The notes under the pieces were generated by a model, which had not been told where the DNA came from, did no database searches, and was given only the letters and a program-made list of their open reading frames with translations. Both the position numbers and the translations under genes were made by a program. A stretch of DNA of 64,000 bases from Paralithodes platypus (lineage: Eukaryota; Arthropoda; Malacostraca; Decapoda; Lithodidae). Position 1 is the stretch's first letter, and each line of letters begins with the position of its first letter. The stretch is taken from positions 39,248,638-39,312,637 of the forward strand of contig CM064580.1 in NCBI GenBank assembly GCA_032716605.1, in the 5' to 3' direction. This document shows, piece after piece, positions 42,338 through 53,299 of the stretch.

Positions 42338-45025
42338 ATGGATCAGCCATGCACAACCCCTTCCCTGGATCAAGCTTTGGCGCCCTCGACTCATGACCTA
42401 CGCATTCCCCTGGTCTCTCGATCGGCCCTCCGCAGCCCTCTGGGCTAATCACCCTAGACACATTCAAGCCGAGTAGTTCCGAGCCTGATGGTCTCTCTCA
42501 CTCTGCTACTAAGTTACCTCTTTCTATACCTAAGGATTCCGATACTCCTTCCGTAGACCCAACCTTGACCCCTGTTCCCACCGACTTACCCCAGAGCCCT
42601 ACTGCGCTCTCCACTCATGATTCCTCTTTGGTTCAAACCCTTGAGCCTCATATCCCTCCTGTTAACCCTAAATCTTCCCACCCTCCTCGTCGGCCCAAGC
42701 GGAAGTTTGTGCCTAACAATACTCTGGTACATTTTGACACCATCTTTGGTGCTGATAACTGGTCTCGGTTTCTAGTCATAAAATCTGATGGCCCTATTAC
42801 AGGGGCAAGATTAGAGAACCTCCTCCTCACCACGCATGCGTCTTCGGATTTATCGTTCCGTTCCGTAGGGCTCAACGAGTGGGTGGTCGAGGCAACCACT
42901 CGGGCTCAGTCTGAGGCATTTCAATCACTTGCCGATTTAGATGGTGTGAGTGTTACTGTCACCAAACACAACACTTTGAATTTCATCCAGGGCACTGTAA
43001 TTCTGCCCCCCTCTCTTGACAATGAAGGCCTCCCTGATAAGTCCATCCTCTTATCTTCTCTGAGTTTGAGGTATCGTAACGTCCATGATGTGGATGTTTA
43101 CACAATCCCGAACAAACATGTCCCAACCCAACCTTTCCGCATTGCCCTTATAAAGTTTGAAGGCAGTACTCTACCTGCGTTGTTAAGAATCGAAGGCCAG
43201 AGACGAGAAGTGAGACCATACGTCCCCAGACCTTTCCAGTGTCTGCGCTGTTCCTCCTTTGGCCATACCAAGCACAACTGCAAGAAAACCGAGGTATGTG
43301 CCTACTGTGGCTCTACCGACCACCCCACCCGTTGGAATTGGGGCCCTCCACACTGCGTCAACTGCGACCTTGATCACCATGCTCGCTCAAAACAGTGTGT
43401 TTTCCACTTATTTTAATGCGGAATTGAAGCTTCTTAGCCGCTCTAGCATGTTCCCATCATGGAGGCAAAACAGGAACTGCGAGTCAGAGGTTTTAAGGAC
43501 CCTTCTAGGAACCCTACTTATAGTGCTCGGACACGTGCTACCCTTCCCCGAACCGTTCTCCCGGAAACCCGATGGCAGTCCTCCTGTCCGCTCGCTCTCA
43601 TGGTCTTGGACAGGTTGTGGATGGCGGGTTGTTTGTGAGGGGTTCTGCCTCCGCCTACCGCTGCTGTCCCTCTATCCAATTCCTTTAGCGTACTTGATGA
43701 TTCTCCTTTAGTGCCTCTCATTTGGAAGGACCATATTACCAGTCTTGCTAAGGCAGCCTCCCAGAAGCTGGGTGTGCTCAACCGCCTTAGGGGGTTCTTT
43801 TCCCCTGCACAGCTTCTTGCTCTGTACAGGGGCATAGTGCGCCCTTGTATTGAGTATTGTTCACATGTGTGGGGAGGTTCCTCTCACACTGCTCTCCTAG
43901 ACCAAGTTGAAAGGAAGGCCTTTCGTATCATTAACTCCCGTCCACTCACCAACTCTCTGCAATCTCTCTCTCTCCGCCGCAATGTTGCATCTCTCTCGCT
44001 ATTGCTATCGCTACTATAATAATCAGTGTTCCTCAGAGCTATCTCAGTGCATACCACCTCCTTTACGTAGGGCACGTGGTACCCGTCTTGCAACTCAATC
44101 CCACCCCTACTCTGTGCAACTCTCCAACCCAAGAGTGAAACGTTACTCTCAAACTTTCTTCTACTCAACAGCTGAGCTCTGTAACTCTCTCCCAGAATCA
44201 GTCTTTCCCTCTTCCTATGACTTAAATTGCTTCAAACTCCGTGTGTCCAGGCATTTTGGCTCGAACGTCCTGATTTTGGCCCTGTCACTCTTTCAACTAT
44301 GGGGGAGGCACTCGCTATAGGCAGTTATGCCTTTTGCCTCCCTCAATCACATAGAAAAAAAAAAAAATAAAAAAAAATAAAGACACCCAAGCATTGGCAG
44401 TGTCTCCACCTGACAGCGAACAAACTGTTACAGCCCTTCAGGCTCTTGATCGACACCCTTCAACCACTGCACTCGTCTTGGCCTCTTCCGAGACTGTATC
44501 AACTACGGAAACTGCGATGGATTCCACCTCCGCCACCAGTAAACGACGCTCCGATGCCCTTGACTCTTCCCCTACAAACCGCCCCACTCATTTTGTGAAG
44601 CGCACATCCCTTATTGCTAGACATTCTGCTCCACCCCCGCAACTTCGGCGCGTTCCTCCTCCCCCACGAGTTCGTCATCCCTCCTCACCTTCCCACCCTA
44701 GTCTCCCCGTCTGTCCCCCCTATCGATCCCCTCCCATCAATCTGCGACGCTACCCCTCCCTGTTTTCCAACCCCCTCCCTTCCACGAGTTCTGTAGTCCC
44801 AGTACCTCTGCATCAGCCCTCCCTGCCTACCTCGAAAACCGTCTCCTCCTGTACCACATGAAGAGAGCTGTGACTGCATGTCGTGCGTTCGCACGGCTGT
44901 TTCTTCTGCCACCGCTGACCTTCACGCTCCTCATTGTGGCTGTCATGCCTGTTTCGTGCAGGAATGCTACCAACTTCCTGCCCCGTACGACACCTCTCTC
45001 ACTTCCATAATCCAAGCTTTTCTTT
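42338..45025 (+). pseudogene. Element Y ORF1 (gag-like), frameshifted and split by a jockey-like LINE
   Basis: Starts MDQPCTTPSLDQAL; the frame shifts near 42448. The main frame 42565-43416 contains FGADNWSRFLVIKSDG, NEWVVEATTRAQSEAF, CLRCSSFGHTKHNC, CAYCGSTDHPTRWN and CVNCDLDHHARSKQC. This is the same architecture as element X ORF1 (three knuckles). Gag-like sequence continues in another frame to about 43630 (KQELRVRGFKDPSRNPTY). It is interrupted by a LINE (about 43650-44389), then resumes (SPPDSEQTVTALQAL onward) to about 45025. Confidence 0.7.
43650..44389 (+). pseudogene. Jockey-like LINE (family Z) copy 1, 3' fragment with poly-A
   Basis: Contains IWKDHITSLAKAASQKLGVL, ALYRGIVRPCIEYCSHVWGG, RKAFRIINSRPLTNSLQSLS, and after a frame change RLATQSHPYSVQLSNPRVKR and AELCNSLPESVFPSSYDLN. 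It is followed by a tail aaaaaaaaaaaaataaaaa at about 44353-44386. It is nearly identical over its length to 49420-50050, so it is a severely 5'-truncated insertion into element Y gag. Confidence 0.8.
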
Positions 45026-45322
45026 GAAGACCGCCGTTTACCCGATTATGAGGACATAGCGACCCATGGCCCTTCATGCTTCTGTTCAACTCATCTGAAA
45101 GACGTATGGGCGAAGCCCAGTCTTAATTAAATACTGTCCTCCTTGACGTCTCCTCCCGGATTTTGCCTGACCATCGTTCCCTACCATCTGATGGGAAGGG
45201 CTCGCGTGATCAGTCTTCCCGAACCGCCAATAAGTCTCGATTTCAACCTAACAGTGGTGTTAACCTACACAACTTGACATCTCTCACTTGACCTATTCAA
45301 CCCCTAAAGTATCATTGTCACC

Positions 45323-47000
45323 ATGAAATTTAACCCTTATATTATCCAATGGAATGTCAACGGCCTCTTCTCCAGGGTCCCGCCTGGGTGAGGTCCTACG
45401 TCTCCTTAAAGAATTGGTCCCTACTTGCTTATGCCTTCAGCACATAGGTCAGAAGTCATCCAATTTTACCGAATTATACCTTGGCGTGCCGCTCACCCTC
45501 CACTGGGAATGAGTTAGGTACTGCTATATATGTCCATAACTCTGACTTTTAATACCCTCCCACCGCCGGATGCTTACCTTCAATGTTCAACCATTCAGCT
45601 GTATCTCCCAGGTGAATCTCCATTCACACTTTGTAATATGTATAATCAACCAAGTTTTCGTTACGATTTAAGTCGCCTTCGTCCTTTCCTCTCTTCCTTC
45701 CCTGAACCCCTGCTATCGGTAGGCGATTTTAATAGCCACAGTCCGGTATGGGACTTTAATTCCTCCGCGCCTGATGGCCCGGGCGGCTGCATCGAAGACT
45801 TATTTGACCATAATTTTTGTTGCCTCAACGTTGACGACGTACCTACGTATTTCTCCCGTACACATCGTACCTTCTCCTCGGTGGATCTCTCCATCTGTTC
45901 CTCCTCCATCATAGAGAGGCTCGACTGGCATACTTTGGATGACTCACACCAGCGACCATTTCCCAATTGCCATATCCTATTTAGGTCTTCACCAACAGCC
46001 TTCACGCCCACGTAATAATGTTCGTAAAGCGAATTGGGACTACTTTCACTTCCAAACTCGCATCGTCCCGCCTTTCCGCCCCCGAAATGATCCAGATACT
46101 CTCAACGACCATCTGGTCTCGTTTCTTAAACACGCAGCAGACGAAGCCATCCCTGTGTCCGCTGGTTCCCCTCCGCGTCCAAGTGTCCCTTGGTGGACTG
46201 CCGATCTCCAATGCTAGGTCCGCGAGAAGCGGTTGTTGGCCAACGACTGGACCGTCTCGCCAGACGTTCCCGTTCCATAGCCTCACATCGCCCTCTGACC
46301 ACTCCCTAACCTTGACGCCACGGTTTCTCTTCTTCTTGAGTTTCTAGCTCTTAAGCCTCACTATAATCACCTTTCAGCTAAGCTTAAGAAGGAAGTTAAG
46401 TTTCGCAAGTCCCTGTCTTGGAGAGAGTATGTAATTTCTATTTCCTCCTCCACTTCCATGCGCACCACCTGGGATAAATTCGGCAAAACCAATGGACTCA
46501 CATCCGTCCTCCGCGCCATGCCCTACTCCACAATGGCCAACGCGTACATGACGCGAAAGCGATTGCTGATATTTTAGGTCACCATTTGGCTTCTGTCAGT
46601 AGCTTTGCGAATCTCAGCGATGATCTCCGTCGTAAACACCGAGAAGCGGACGAGACTCTCCTGCGCTTAGCCACTAATGATGACCTTGTCTATAATAAAC
46701 CTTTTACCATGGTCGAATTGGACTCGGCGCTGTCCTCCTGTTCTTCGTCTGCCCCAGGTCCTGATGACATTAGTTTTGAGCTGCTCAAACACCTTGATCC
46801 TTTGGCAAAATCATACATGTTTAACTTCTTCAATCATCTTTGGACTTCGGGCCTCTTTCCCCATGATTGGCGTCAGGCATTAGTGGTACTGATAGCCAAA
46901 CCCGGCAAAGATCCAAGCTCCCCTGCTAACTACCGGCCTATTTCTCTGACGAGCTGTATCTGCAAACTGATGGAGAAGATGGTTAATGTTCGACTGATGT
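45323..47000 (+). pseudogene. Element Y ORF2: endonuclease and RT start, truncated
   Basis: ATG at 45323 gives MKFNPYIIQWNVNGLFSR, the QWN endonuclease start. Then, in shifting frames, CLQHIG, SVGDFNSHSPVWD, SSVDLSICSS and HTSDHFPIAISYL. The RT entry is SSAPGPDDISFELLKHLDP, then LIAKPGKDPSSPANYRPISL and TSCICKLMEKMVNVRLM. It stops at about 47000 where a CR1-like 3' tail and then the N gap begin, so the RT palm and RNase H are missing. Confidence 0.75.
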
Positions 47001-47108
47001 TTCTTCTTACAGTTTCTTACAGTTGATCCTCTGGAAAAAGGCAAACTAGGCCTGTGTATCCAGCTCAGTACCAGTACTTGCACTGCTGCGGTCGTTCACG
47101 GTGTTGGC
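47001..47108 (-). pseudogene. CR1-like LINE 3' tail (family of 20114-21544)
   Basis: The minus strand reproduces the last about 30 codons (AANTVNDRSSASTGTELDTQ region) and the repeated TGTAAGAAAC tail of the 20114 family. The remainder probably falls in or beyond the assembly gap. Confidence 0.8.
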
Positions 47109-47139
47109 AGCACTTCCGTATCCTCTCTCCTCATCAGTT

Positions 47140-47239
47140 NNNNNNNNNNNNNNNNNNNNNNNNNNNNNNNNNNNNNNNNNNNNNNNNNNNNNNNNNNNNN
47201 NNNNNNNNNNNNNNNNNNNNNNNNNNNNNNNNNNNNNNN
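47140..47239. other. Assembly gap, exactly 100 N
   Basis: The run of 100 N is a conventional placeholder for unknown distance. Sequences on either side may not be as close as they appear. Confidence 0.98.
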
Positions 47240-47582
47240 GATAAATATCACAATAACCTCATTCTCCTTCCTTTCTTTCATTTCTCCCTCTATCATCGTA
47301 TCTATGTATTTTATGCATGCTTTCCAAATCTTCTTCCTAAAATGAAATAACATATAGTTAAAATAGCAATAGGTTACCTAGCTCATGTTCATATTTGCCA
47401 TTTTATATAAACCTAGCTCAATATAAAGTTTTATGATCCATTCGAATATGTAAGTACAGTATATTAACAATATAATGTTATCTAAGTCAGATACAATTGA
47501 GACTTTAATATACTTTTTCATTCTTATATTTCAATTCAGTTATGATTAATTAAGCCTATATACCTGTATATAGCTTTCTCTC
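47240..47582. other. No gene; AT-rich flank after the gap
   Basis: AT-rich sequence, nothing recognised. Confidence 0.5.
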
Positions 47583-50053
47583 ACTCTACTGACCAACCTG
47601 GTGAACATGCCTACGTCTTTTCTATCATAAATGACCTAGAGCAGCTGGTCCAGCAACCCACCCGTATCCCGGATCCCTTCTGAGATCGGCCCAACATTCT
47701 TGACTTATTTCTGACTTCTAACCCTTCTTCTTATACTGTCAATCTTTTCTCTCCTTTGGGCTCCTCCAACCATAAACTTATCTCCGTCACCTGTCCTATC
47801 TCTTCAGTACGGCCATCCGATCCTCCCAGCCGGCGGCGCTTGTGGCACTTTGGCGCTGCCGACTGGGAGGCTCTCCGGCAGTACTTCTTTGATTTCCCAT
47901 GGAATGACTTCTGCGGCCGAGGACCCTCAGAGAGTGCTGAACGCATTACCGAGGTAATCCTCTCGGGCATGGAAGCGTACATTCCATTTTCTTTCTCTCA
48001 GTCTAATGTAAAAAAATCTTGGTTTACTCACGCTTGTTCTACTGCTGTCCACAACAAGGAGGAAGCATTCAAACGGTACCAACGCCTTAAAACTCAAGAA
48101 TCTCATTCTTCCTATGTTTCTGCCCGGAATCAAGCCAAATCTGTTCTTCGACTTGCCAAGCACTCTTTCATCAATAATAAATTCACTGAACTATCCAACT
48201 CTAGCTCTTCCCAAGCTTTGTGGCATCTAGCCAAAAACCTCTCCAACAACTTTTCTTCCTCATCTTTCCCTCCCCTTTTCCACTCTGATGGCACAACCAT
48301 CACTTCTTCCTCTGACAAAGCTGAACTCTTCGCTCAAACTTTTGCCAGAAACTCTACCTTGGATGATTCCGGTGCTATTCCTCCCTCTCCTACTAATGCC
48401 TAATAACCTAATCTCTTCTAAAGATGTACTTTCTAAACTCTCTGGGCTTAATACTAAGAAGGCGTACGGTCTGGACGGTGTTCCTCCTGTTGTACTGAAA
48501 AACTGTGCTTCCGTGCTGACCCCTAGGCAAACTCGTTCGTCTCTGTCTCTCCTCTAACGTCTTTCCATCTTGCTGGAAGTTTGCTCTCATTCAACCTGTT
48601 CCAAAGAAGGGTGACCGCTCTCAACCCTCCAACTATCATCCAATTGCTCTCATCTCTTGTATTTCTAAAGTTTTTGAAACTATTCTTGCTTCCAAATTTC
48701 TTAAGCATTTCTCTGCTCATAATCTGCTCTCAGATCACCAGTATGGCTTCCTTAAGGGTCGCTCTACTGGTGATCTTCTTTCATATCTTACTAACTCTTA
48801 GTCATCCAACTTTCGGGACTTCGGTGAGACCTTTACTGTTGCACTAGACATATCAAAGGCCTTCGATAGAGTCTGGCACAAATCTTTAATTTCCAAACTG
48901 CCCTCCTTCGGTTTCTGTCCCTCCATCTATGCCTTTGTCTCTAATTTCCTTTCTGGCCGTTCCATAGCTGCGGTTGTGGACGGCCATCGCTCATTTCCTC
49001 ATCCTATCAACTCCGGTGTTCCTCAGGGTTCTATCCTATCTCCTATTCTCTTTCTAATTTTCATAAATGATCTTCTTAACTGTACCTCCAGTCCCATCCA
49101 TGCATATGCAGACGACTCTACCTTACACCACTCAATTAGTTTTCCAGACACCACTCAATTAGTTTTCCAGAACGACCCAGCCAGCAGTCCCTCAAAAGTA
49201 AACGTAATGAAGCCATAAAATACTTATCTTCTGATCTAGCTACTATTTCCAATTGGGGTAGAGAAAACCTTGTTGCATTTAATGCTTCCAAAACTCAATT
49301 TATCCATCTTACTACCCGTCAGGAACCTCCAGAGGACTATCCCTTATTCTTCAACAATACAAAAATCAACCCTTCATCTTCTCTCAATGCTCTCGGTGTC
49401 TCTTTTTCTTCTGCTCTCACTTGGAAGGACCATATTACCAGTCTCGCTAAGGCAGCCTCCCAGAAGCTGGGTGTGCTCAACCGGTTCAAGGGGTTCTTTA
49501 CCCCTGCGCAGATTCTTGCTCTGTATAGGGGCACACTGCATCCTTGTATTGAGTATTGTTCACATGTGTGGGGAGGATCCTCTCACACCGCACTCCTAGA
49601 TAAAGTAGAAAGGAAAGCCTTTTGTATCATTAACTCCCGTCCACTCACCAACTCTCTGCAATCTCTCTCTCTTCGCCGCAATGTTGCATCTCTCTCGCTA
49701 TTCTATCGCTACTACAATAATCCGTGTTCCTCGGAGCTTTCCCAGTGAATACCACCTCCTCTACGTAGGGTACGTAGTACCCGCCTTGCAACACAATCCC
49801 ACCATTACTCTGTGCAACTCTCCAACCCAAGAGTGAAATGCTATTCTCAGACTTTCTTCTATTCAACTGCTGAGCTCTGGAACTCTCTCCCAGAATCAGT
49901 CTTTCCCTCTTCCTATGAATTAAATAGCTTCAAACTCTGTGTGTCCAGGCATTTTAGCTCGAACGTCCCTTGATTTCGGTCCTGTCACTCTTTGAAATCT
50001 GGGGGAGGCACTCGCTGCAGGCAGTTATGCCTTTTGTCTCCGTCATTCATATA
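47583..50053 (+). pseudogene. Jockey-like LINE (family Z) copy 2: endonuclease end to ORF end, many frameshifts
   Basis: Starts in the endonuclease ([29 protein letters not shown]). It continues through the linker ([33 protein letters not shown]) to the RT. RT blocks are LNTKKAYGLDGVPPVVLKN, PVPKKGDRSQPSNYHPIALI, YGFLKGRSTGDLL, VALDISKAFDRVWHKSLI, NSGVPQGSILSPILF and YADD (49105-49116). It ends with LTWKDHITSLAKAASQ and the conserved carboxy region. Stops and frame changes occur near 48405, 48560, 48800, 49215 and 49745. A copy of its last 0.65 kb lies in element Y. Confidence 0.8.
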
Positions 50054-50072
50054 GAGGATTGGCTCAAAAGAT

Positions 50073-50707
50073 CCCAGAGGATTGGCTCAAAAGTGTAATA
50101 GTAAATATATACAAAGGAAAAGGGGATGCGCTAGATAGAGGAAATTATAGGGGCCTGAAAATGCTTGACCAAATCATGAAGGTCTGTGAGAGAGTCCTTG
50201 AGGGTTTGATCAGGCAAAGCATCTCTATTGATGATATGCAGTTTGGTTTTATGCCAGGACGTGGTACAACCGATGCTATCTTCATAGTCAGGCAGATACA
50301 GGAAAGATACCTACTAAAAGGCAGGGATCTTTACTTTGTGTTTGTGGACCTGGAGAAGGCCTTTGATAGGGTACCTAGAGATGTTGTACAGTGGGCTATG
50401 AGGAAACTTGGTGTGGAAGAGTGGCTGGTGCGTGTGATAATGAAGATGTATGAGGATTCGCGAAGTTCGGTGAGGGTGAAAGGTGTACTGAGTGATGAAT
50501 TCGCAGTCCGTGTTGGAGTCCATCAGGGTTCAGTGTTAAGCCCCCTCCTCTTTATTATGGTCTTGGAGGCGCTGTCTAGAGTTTTTAGAGGCGGACTCCC
50601 GTTGGAACTGTTTTATGCAGACGATTTAGTCCTAATAGCTGACAGTATGCAGGATGCTGAGGCCAAATTCAGAAAGTGGAGAGAGGGCATGGCGAGCAAG
50701 GGTTTAA
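50073..50707 (+). pseudogene. RTE-like LINE copy 1, left part (RT)
   Basis: Open RT frame from EDWLKSVIVNIYKGKGDALD through FGFMPGRGTTDAIFIVRQIQ, VFVDLEKAFDRVPRDVV, GVHQGSVLSPLLFI and FYADDLVLIAD (YADD 50614-50625) to WREGMASKGL. It is then cut at TTAA by the piggyBac element. The copy at 57700-60630 is highly similar and continues straight on with RVNINKTRLC. The 5' end is truncated. Just upstream, GAGGATTGGCTCAAAAG is duplicated at 24-bp spacing (50052 and 50076). Confidence 0.9.
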
Positions 50708-50989
50708 CCTCTCCGCGGCGCACAGGGGGTTTTCTACAGGGTAAGACTGTGCGCACCTATGATGATTTTGGGACCTATTGCCAATTTCGATAAAAAGTAC
50801 ATCATCGTGTAGGGAATGTTTGCGTGCATCGGCCCATATATATTTGACCCCCCAAAAATGTCTGGGGGGGGTAGGGGAACGGTCCGTAGTTGAAAAATGT
50901 GGAGCGAATGGCACCGCGCGGCTAGATTGTCATCGAGCGGCGAGATTTCCCTGCCGAATATTTACGCGCGCAGGGGATAGAAGGAGAGG

Positions 50990-51570
50990 GAGGAGGGGGT
51001 GGGTTACCGCGTATTATCACGTATATCTCCTTTTTCGAGCCCTTTTAGGCTATTTAGAGTATGTATACGTGTGTAGGGCACCCATATAACAATGAATATG
51101 CCTCATAGTGACCAAAAATTGCAATATATAAGGGAATTATAAGAGAATATTTAGGCGGGAATGAAGATGTGTTGGAGGTTTGGCGGCAATTTATGAGCTG
51201 AGAGTGTGGTTTACGCCATACATATCACGTATATCTTGTACGTAGAGCACTGTCACGCTATAATACAGACTTGTACGTATGTATACGTGCCATATATCAA
51301 AATATATACCGCATATAAACCAATTCATGCGATATTTACGCACATTATCAATGAGTTTCTATGCGTGAACCAAGGTGTGAGTGAGTTGTGTGGTGGGAAT
51401 GAAAGGGGGAGAGGGTGTGTTACGCCATAAATATCACGTCAATCTTGTATTTAGAGCACTCTCATGCTATAATAAAGACGTGTACATATGTAGGCGTCCC
51501 ATATAACAAGGAATATACCGCATATAGCCCAATTGATGCGATATTTACGCAAATTGTGAATGTGTTTCTA
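50990..51570. repeat. Subterminal tandem repeats of the piggyBac element
   Basis: Three diverged copies at about 215-bp spacing (near 51000, 51205 and 51415). Each contains ttacgcc/ttaccgc, atatcacgtatat, gagcactgtcacgctataat or a variant, cccatataacaa and ggaatatacc. Plus-strand frames here are artefacts. Confidence 0.75.
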
Positions 51571-51814
51571 GCAGACGGAAGCCTGAAAGGGGGGGTTGGG
51601 GGTGGGTGGGTGGGTGGGAGGGAGGCATGCAGGGGTGCAGTGAGTGAGTGAGTCGTGGAGAGATGGAAGTAAGGCAGATCTCTAGATAGATAACCAGCTT
51701 AGTGATAATTGTGGAGGCGCCCCAGGCGTATTGATGTTTGGTATTTTGACCCTTATGTCTACCAGATGGCTGGTGTTCGTTGCCATCAACAGGTCTACAA
51801 TAACATGAGTCAGG

Positions 51815-51817
<3 letters not shown>

Positions 51818-51860
<43 letters not shown>
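51818..51860. repeat. (GA)n microsatellite
   Basis: About 21 GA units in the non-coding left part of the piggyBac element. Confidence 0.95.
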
Positions 51861-51861
<1 letters not shown>

Positions 51862-52658
51862 GAGACATGCGTATGTCGTACATATAAATGGACTTCAGAA
51901 TTGCATTTTTATGCAAGCAGACATTGCATTTTAGACACATGTGAAGTACCACAGAAACATGTAGGCCATTGACTGTAAATAAAGTACTATATTTATAGAC
52001 CACCAGCGACGGTGCTGAGTCAACACAGGCAGATTGCCTGTTGTGATAGAGGGCTAAATATAGACTGGTGTCTCCTTACACCTGCGAAAGGGTAGATTGC
52101 CACCAGAGAAACGTTTACTTATTTATTTCGAAGTAATATGCAATCTAAATGTATATTCGAGACCTACTGCAATTATTTGTATGACAGTCATGACTATGTA
52201 TAATCCAATATACGCGCGTAGGCGAGACATAAGAAAGCTGGTTGAGCAATTTTCGACACCCACACAGTTATTATTCATTTTTATTTACAATATTATACAA
52301 TACAAATGTATTTGTGAAGAGTATTTTATCCATTATTGTATTTATACCAATTTTGTTCCCAGACAGAGCTGCTGTAGCTGGAGAATCAAGGAGCGGCAAG
52401 GGTCACCTCGTGACCGCCTGACCGTGTGAAAATGAGTGGAGTCACACTGAGAGGGGCAATTTTGCTGAGTGTTTGGGCAATTTTTGACAGAATAAAGTTA
52501 TATAATTACTAATTCTTGACAGAGACAAACTATTATAAACCTTGGCATGATATAATTGATAATCCCATCAATTTACAAACGTAAATTGGTGGGATAATTC
52601 ATTTTTTTTTGTATATTGTCATTTCGATTGTAGACACGAAGTTTTGAGTGATATTTGG

Positions 52659-52775
52659 TATGAGCTCCTGTGGCATGGTTGGTAAGGTCGCGGACTGGAA
52701 AACTCAAAGTGTCGTAGGGTAGTGGGATCGAATCCAGGAGGGGGTTATGGGGAAGGTTTTATATTGTCTAGAAAA
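52659..52775 (+). repeat. tRNA-derived SINE inside the piggyBac element
   Basis: A-box-like TGGCATGGTTGGTAAGG (52671-52687) and B box GGGATCGAATCC (52723-52734), followed by a T-rich stretch. It lies in the 3' non-coding part of the piggyBac element, so it may have arrived after it. Confidence 0.6.
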
Positions 52776-53204
52776 TTTTTATAAATTTTTTTTTTTACAA
52801 GATCATGCCATTGTATTCAAACAATATGAAATATTCATAGAATATATCATATTGTAAGAATACAATGACATGACCTTGTTTTCTTTTTTTCTTTTTTTAT
52901 TGTTTTATTTTATTATCATAGTAGGTTTGACATGATTTATTGAAACATATTTATTTTTGTACAATTCATTTGAGGTAAGAAAATAATTATATACACATTA
53001 CTTAGGCTAATAACAAACATATATATTGATATACTAAAAAAATAAGGCATATTACATGTAAATCTTTGAAACTTATAAACTAAATAATGAAACATACAAT
53101 TATATAATGTAAAAGCTATATCACAGGGACATCTTTGGAACTTATACATTATATAATATATATGATGAGGTAGCGTGATCAATTAGGTCAGGTCAGGTAA
53201 GGTA

Positions 53205-53295
53205 GGGCGCGAGTCCAGGGCAGGGCAGGGCAGGAGGCGAGTCCAGGGCAGGGCACGGGGCGAGTCCAGGGCAGGGCAGGGCAGGGCAGGGGCCG
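53205..53295. repeat. GGGCA/GGCGAGTCCA minisatellite next to the transposase stop codon
   Basis: Blocks of gcgagtccagggcagggcag recur about three times with runs of (GGGCA)n, immediately 3' of the transposase stop codon. Confidence 0.85.
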
Positions 53296-53299
53296 ACAC

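Noticed and set aside
47001..47582. Continuity of element Y with the jockey-like copy across the gap
   Set aside because: The 100-N run is an arbitrary-length gap, so adjacency cannot be asserted.
51709..51972. Frames running through the (GA)n tract
   Set aside because: Microsatellite-driven open frames with Arg/Glu or Ser/Leu runs, non-coding part of the piggyBac element.
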